A DNA stretch of 8,252 nt from Candidatus Coatesiibacteriota bacterium. Its GTDB lineage: Bacteria > Oederibacteriota > CAKKQC01. The stretch lies in assembly GCA_023265785.1 (NCBI GenBank), contig JAHFSL010000083.1:1-8252 (forward strand), in the 5' to 3' direction. Both the position numbers and the translations under genes were made by a program. Shown here piece after piece: positions 6,095 through 8,252 of the stretch. Under the pieces are notes generated by a model that saw only the letters and a list, made by a program, of their open reading frames with translations, ran no database searches and was not told the DNA's origin. How positions within the stretch are numbered: the first letter of the stretch is position 1; each line of letters opens with the position of its first letter.

Positions 6095-6655
6095 CTACCG
6101 GGTGACGACGGCCATCCCGCACTTGCCAAAGGTGAACCGCACCGCCTCACGCTCGGGCAGGCCCAGCAGGACGGTGAGCAGGGCCCGCAGGGAACCGTAG
6201 TGGGCCACCACCAGGACCGTGCCGTGGATTGCTCGCTGGCGCACCAGCGATGGAAGCGGCCGGATCCGCGCCCGAACCTGGAGAAATGACTCTCCCCCCG
6301 GCGTACGCCTGGCAAGGAAATTGGAACCCGCCACCCAGCCCTTCCCGGTCGCTTTCAGGTGCCGCATGAGCGGCCTTGCGGGCAACCCTTCCCACCGGCC
6401 GTAGTCCATCTCCCGCAAGCGCGACGTCACGATCGTGGGGACCCGCCGACCACGCAGGATCAGCCGGGCCGTTTCCCGTGTTCGGGCAAGGTCGCTGACG
6501 AGGACGAGCGCGAGGGACCGTCCCGCAAGCGCCTTCCCCACCTCCCGGGCCTGTTCCCTTCCCCGGCCGTCCAGTGCCACATCCGTCTGGCCCTGGATCC
6601 GATCCTGCCGGTTCCAGGTGGTCTCGCCGTGGCGGACCAGGATCCAGGTTACAAT
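6095..6655 (-). CDS. Histidine phosphatase (phosphoglycerate mutase-like), probable ATT start
   Basis: The 186-residue protein belongs to the histidine phosphatase superfamily (cobalamin-phosphate phosphatase/phosphoglycerate mutase-like branch). With the start at 6655 it reads VTWILVRHGETTWN at 2-15, containing the phospho-acceptor H9 in RHG, then LDGRGREQA (28-36), SDLARTRETA (54-63), REMDYGRWEG (81-90, with the acid-base glutamate region) and VVAHYGSLRALL (149-160, second catalytic His152). It would remove a phosphate from a small metabolite by a phosphohistidine intermediate; the substrate is unknown. No ATG, GTG or TTG occurs in frame between the upstream TGA near 6770 and the GTG at 6580, and a start at 6580 would remove the RHG motif. 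ATT at 6655 is favoured: an AAAGGTGG seven bases upstream acts as a ribosome binding site, and the codon overlaps the glycosyltransferase stop (ATTGTAA). ATC at 6643 or CTG at 6640 are alternatives, as is a sequencing error. Confidence 0.8.
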   Translation of the reverse strand: MVTWILVRHGETTWNRQDRIQGQTDVALDGRGREQAREVGKALAGRSLALVLVSDLARTRETARLILRGRRVPTIVTSRLREMDYGRWEGLPARPLMRHLKATGKGWVAGSNFLARRTPGGESFLQVRARIRPLPSLVRQRAIHGTVLVVAHYGSLRALLTVLLGLPEREAVRFTFGKCGMAVVTR

Positions 6656-7779
6656 CCGGCCACCACCTTTGACCAGACCGCCATCGTCCCCGCCGCCGTC
6701 CGCGCCCAGGAAAACTCCCCGACCCGGGCCGCCCCGCGGGACCGGAGGCCCTCGCGGTAGCCCGGGTCATCGAGGAGGCGCCCGATCCCCGCGGCCCACG
6801 CTTCCTGGTCATCGACATCGAGCAGGTCGGCCGCCCCGCCCGCCGTTTCCGCGTGGGCCGGAATGGCGGATGCCAGCACCGGTGCCCCGGCGCACATGGC
6901 CTCCAGCAGGGGCAGGCCGAACCCCTCCTGGCGGGACGGCATCAGAAACGCCACGGCGGCGGCCTGCAGGCCCTTGAGGTCCTCCTCCGGGATGTAGGGC
7001 AGGAACCGCACGAGCGCGTCCACGCCGCTGGCCCGGGCCTGGGCGCGGTATCCCGATGCTTCCAGGTTCTCCGCCCCCGCCAGCGCCAGCAGGGGCGCGC
7101 CTCCCCGGGTCGCGGCCACCCGCGCCAGGGCGCGGAACAGGAGCGGGATATTCTTTCGCCGCTCGTAGGCGCCCATCGCCAGCATGAACGGGCCGGGCAG
7201 GGCGTACCGCAACCGCACATCCGCCTCGGGGGTCACCACGGCTGACGCAAACGATTCCGAGACCGCTTCGTGCGTCACCGCGATGCGTCCCGGGTCCACG
7301 CCGATCCGGGCCTCGATGTCGGCGCGTGACGCCTCCGATACCGTGATGACCGCCGCCGCCCGTCGGGCCACCCCGGGGTAGACGCGGGTGCGGTACACGT
7401 GCCCCAGCCACTGCCGGAACGAGGGCACGGCGGAGATTTCGCTGAAGGGCCGCAGGAAGATCGCGTCGTGCAGGGTGAGTACCAGCGGGACCGGGCAGCG
7501 CCACGGGCCCCCGTTGGCCGGGGCATGCAGGAGATCGAACCCCAGCACCAGCCGGGGCATGACAATCTGCTCCCACCAGGGCTCGTTCCCGCCCCGCGCC
7601 CGGATGACGGGAAACGTTCCCGAGGGGAGCCCCGCAGGATCAGGCCGGGTGGAATCCACAAGCAGGGTGATGTCAGGGGCCCGGGGTGCCCGTGCCAGGG
7701 CCCGGAGGAGGTTCAGGGCATAGACCCCCATTCCCCGCGGCCGACCCTGCATGCACCGGGCATCGAAGGCGATGCGCAC
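6649..7779 (-). CDS. Glycosyltransferase family 4 protein
   Basis: This 376-residue protein is a GT-B-fold, retaining, nucleotide-sugar-dependent glycosyltransferase. The N-terminal acceptor domain begins with VRIAFDARCM (1-10) and has the glycine-rich loop GRPRGMGVYALNLLRAL (12-28). Further landmarks are LHDAIFLRPF (103-112) and ITVSEASRADI (145-155), typical of mannosyltransferase-like GT4 enzymes. The donor domain has GAYERRKNIPLLFRAL (203-218) and PSRQEGFGLPLLEAMCAGAPVLAS (281-304), which contains the EX7E motif (E285, E293). There is no membrane segment, so it is cytosolic or peripheral. Likely work is building a surface polysaccharide or glycolipid, but donor and acceptor are not visible. 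The start is the GTG at 7779, which shares a base with the TAG of the TIM-barrel gene (TAGTG) and begins right at the conserved strand; the open frame extends 183 bases further upstream but lies inside that gene. Confidence 0.92.
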   Translation of the reverse strand: MRIAFDARCMQGRPRGMGVYALNLLRALARAPRAPDITLLVDSTRPDPAGLPSGTFPVIRARGGNEPWWEQIVMPRLVLGFDLLHAPANGGPWRCPVPLVLTLHDAIFLRPFSEISAVPSFRQWLGHVYRTRVYPGVARRAAAVITVSEASRADIEARIGVDPGRIAVTHEAVSESFASAVVTPEADVRLRYALPGPFMLAMGAYERRKNIPLLFRALARVAATRGGAPLLALAGAENLEASGYRAQARASGVDALVRFLPYIPEEDLKGLQAAAVAFLMPSRQEGFGLPLLEAMCAGAPVLASAIPAHAETAGGAADLLDVDDQEAWAAGIGRLLDDPGYREGLRSRGAARVGEFSWARTAAGTMAVWSKVVAGL

Positions 7780-8252
7780 TAGCCCTTCGCCCCCAGGGCC
7801 CGTTCGATCATGCCCTTCGCCGCGCGGATGGAGGCCAGGTGGTCGTCCTGCGTACCCGGGGGGAACCCGGGACCGATGTACTCGACCGAGAGGACGCCGG
7901 CATAATCCTGCCGGTCCAGGGCGGCCAGGATTCCGGGAAGATCCAGCGCCCCCGTCCCCCACGGCACCTGCACCTCGCCCCAGCCGTGGGTTCCCGCATC
8001 CCGCAGGTGGACATGCGCCACATGCGGCAGGACGCCACGCCAGGCCTCCAGCGATTCACCCTGAATCAGGATATGGCTCGGGTCCATCGTCAATTTGAGG
8101 CCGGGCACCCGGCTGACCAGATCCACCGCGGCAGCAGGCCGTTCGGTCAGGTTGCCCAGGTGGATTTCCGCGCAGATCCGGACGCCATACCGCAGGCCGG
8201 CATCCACGAGGGGCAGGAACCGCTCCACCGCCTCCGCCACCGGCCCTTTCCC
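7779..8252 (-). CDS. Xylose isomerase-like TIM-barrel protein (sugar isomerase/epimerase; 5' end outside window)
   Basis: The frame is open from the window edge to a TAG at 7779-7781, giving the last 157 residues of a protein that is usually 260-290 long. The visible half matches the AP-endonuclease-2/xylose isomerase-like TIM barrel: VRICAEIHLGN (24-34) with E29, LKLTMDPSHILIQGES (52-67) with D57 and H60, VAHVHLRDAG (78-87) with H82, and LSVEYIGPG (121-129) with E124. This Glu-Asp-His-His-Glu series binds the divalent metal in the family. Members isomerise or epimerise sugars and sugar-like compounds such as inosose or hydroxypyruvate; substrate cannot be assigned. A GTG at 8240 is an internal codon, not a likely start, because the frame and the family length both continue upstream. 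It is the first gene of the visible operon with the glycosyltransferase and phosphatase. Confidence 0.88.
   Translation of the reverse strand, partial: GKGPVAEAVERFLPLVDAGLRYGVRICAEIHLGNLTERPAAAVDLVSRVPGLKLTMDPSHILIQGESLEAWRGVLPHVAHVHLRDAGTHGWGEVQVPWGTGALDLPGILAALDRQDYAGVLSVEYIGPGFPPGTQDDHLASIRAAKGMIERALGAKG

Noticed and set aside
3779..6289. Very long + strand open frame (836 codons)
   Set aside because: It lies antisense to the PilZ and RuBisCO-like genes, which have clear family motifs and ribosome binding sites. Its product is His/Arg/Gly/Asp-rich with no motif, as expected for the opposite strand of GC-rich coding DNA.
6147..6818. - strand open frame overlapping the phosphatase and glycosyltransferase genes in another frame
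   Set aside because: Gly/Arg/Pro-rich translation without motifs; the true frames here carry RHGET and EX7E motifs.
1..8252. CRISPR arrays, tRNA genes, insertion sequences, phage or toxin-antitoxin genes
   Set aside because: No spaced direct repeats, cloverleaf-like segments, transposase motifs or other matching genes were seen on either strand.

Overview
The window is GC-rich bacterial chromosome with densely packed genes, strong AGGAGG-type ribosome binding sites where a gene starts its own transcript, and stop/start overlaps inside operons. No gene fixes the lineage. The style (a form IV RuBisCO-like protein, an 'ankyrin-associated' N-terminal module fused to an acyltransferase, a PilZ protein) would suit an environmental phylum such as Planctomycetota, Armatimonadota, Acidobacteriota or Verrucomicrobiota, but that is a guess. 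There are no tRNA or rRNA genes, insertion sequences, CRISPR arrays or phage genes.

Left arm, + strand (1-2266): the 3' end of a small membrane protein gene (possibly MreD-like), an inositol-monophosphatase-family gene one base later, and a protein-L-isoaspartate methyltransferase-like gene with a long C-terminal extension. The methyltransferase may also have a leaderless promoter right before its ATG.

Middle, - strand (2253-5968): an acyltransferase-family protein (NAT_N plus GNAT_C architecture) with an extra N-terminal module, whose 3' end overlaps the methyltransferase gene by 14 bp; a stand-alone single-domain PilZ protein with intact c-di-GMP motifs, preceded by a perfect CRP/FNR-type palindrome; and a RuBisCO-like protein. 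The last looks like a single-gene transcription unit, with a TTGACA-N17-TATTTT promoter, a very strong ribosome binding site and a hairpin terminator. It keeps the metal-binding Lys/Asp/Glu triad of RuBisCO but has lost several substrate-binding and catalytic residues, so it is a form IV enzyme and not a CO2-fixing one.

Right arm, - strand (6095-8252): a tightly coupled run of a xylose-isomerase-like TIM-barrel protein (cut by the window edge), a GT4 glycosyltransferase and a histidine phosphatase. Adjacent genes overlap by 1 bp and about 7 bp. The phosphatase has no ATG, GTG or TTG in frame ahead of its catalytic RHGET motif and probably starts at ATT. A GTG start further in would delete the catalytic histidine.

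No single pathway joins all the genes. The most interesting points are the RuBisCO-like protein of unassigned substrate, the possible cAMP-type control of a c-di-GMP receptor, the fused acyltransferase, and the unusual phosphatase start.
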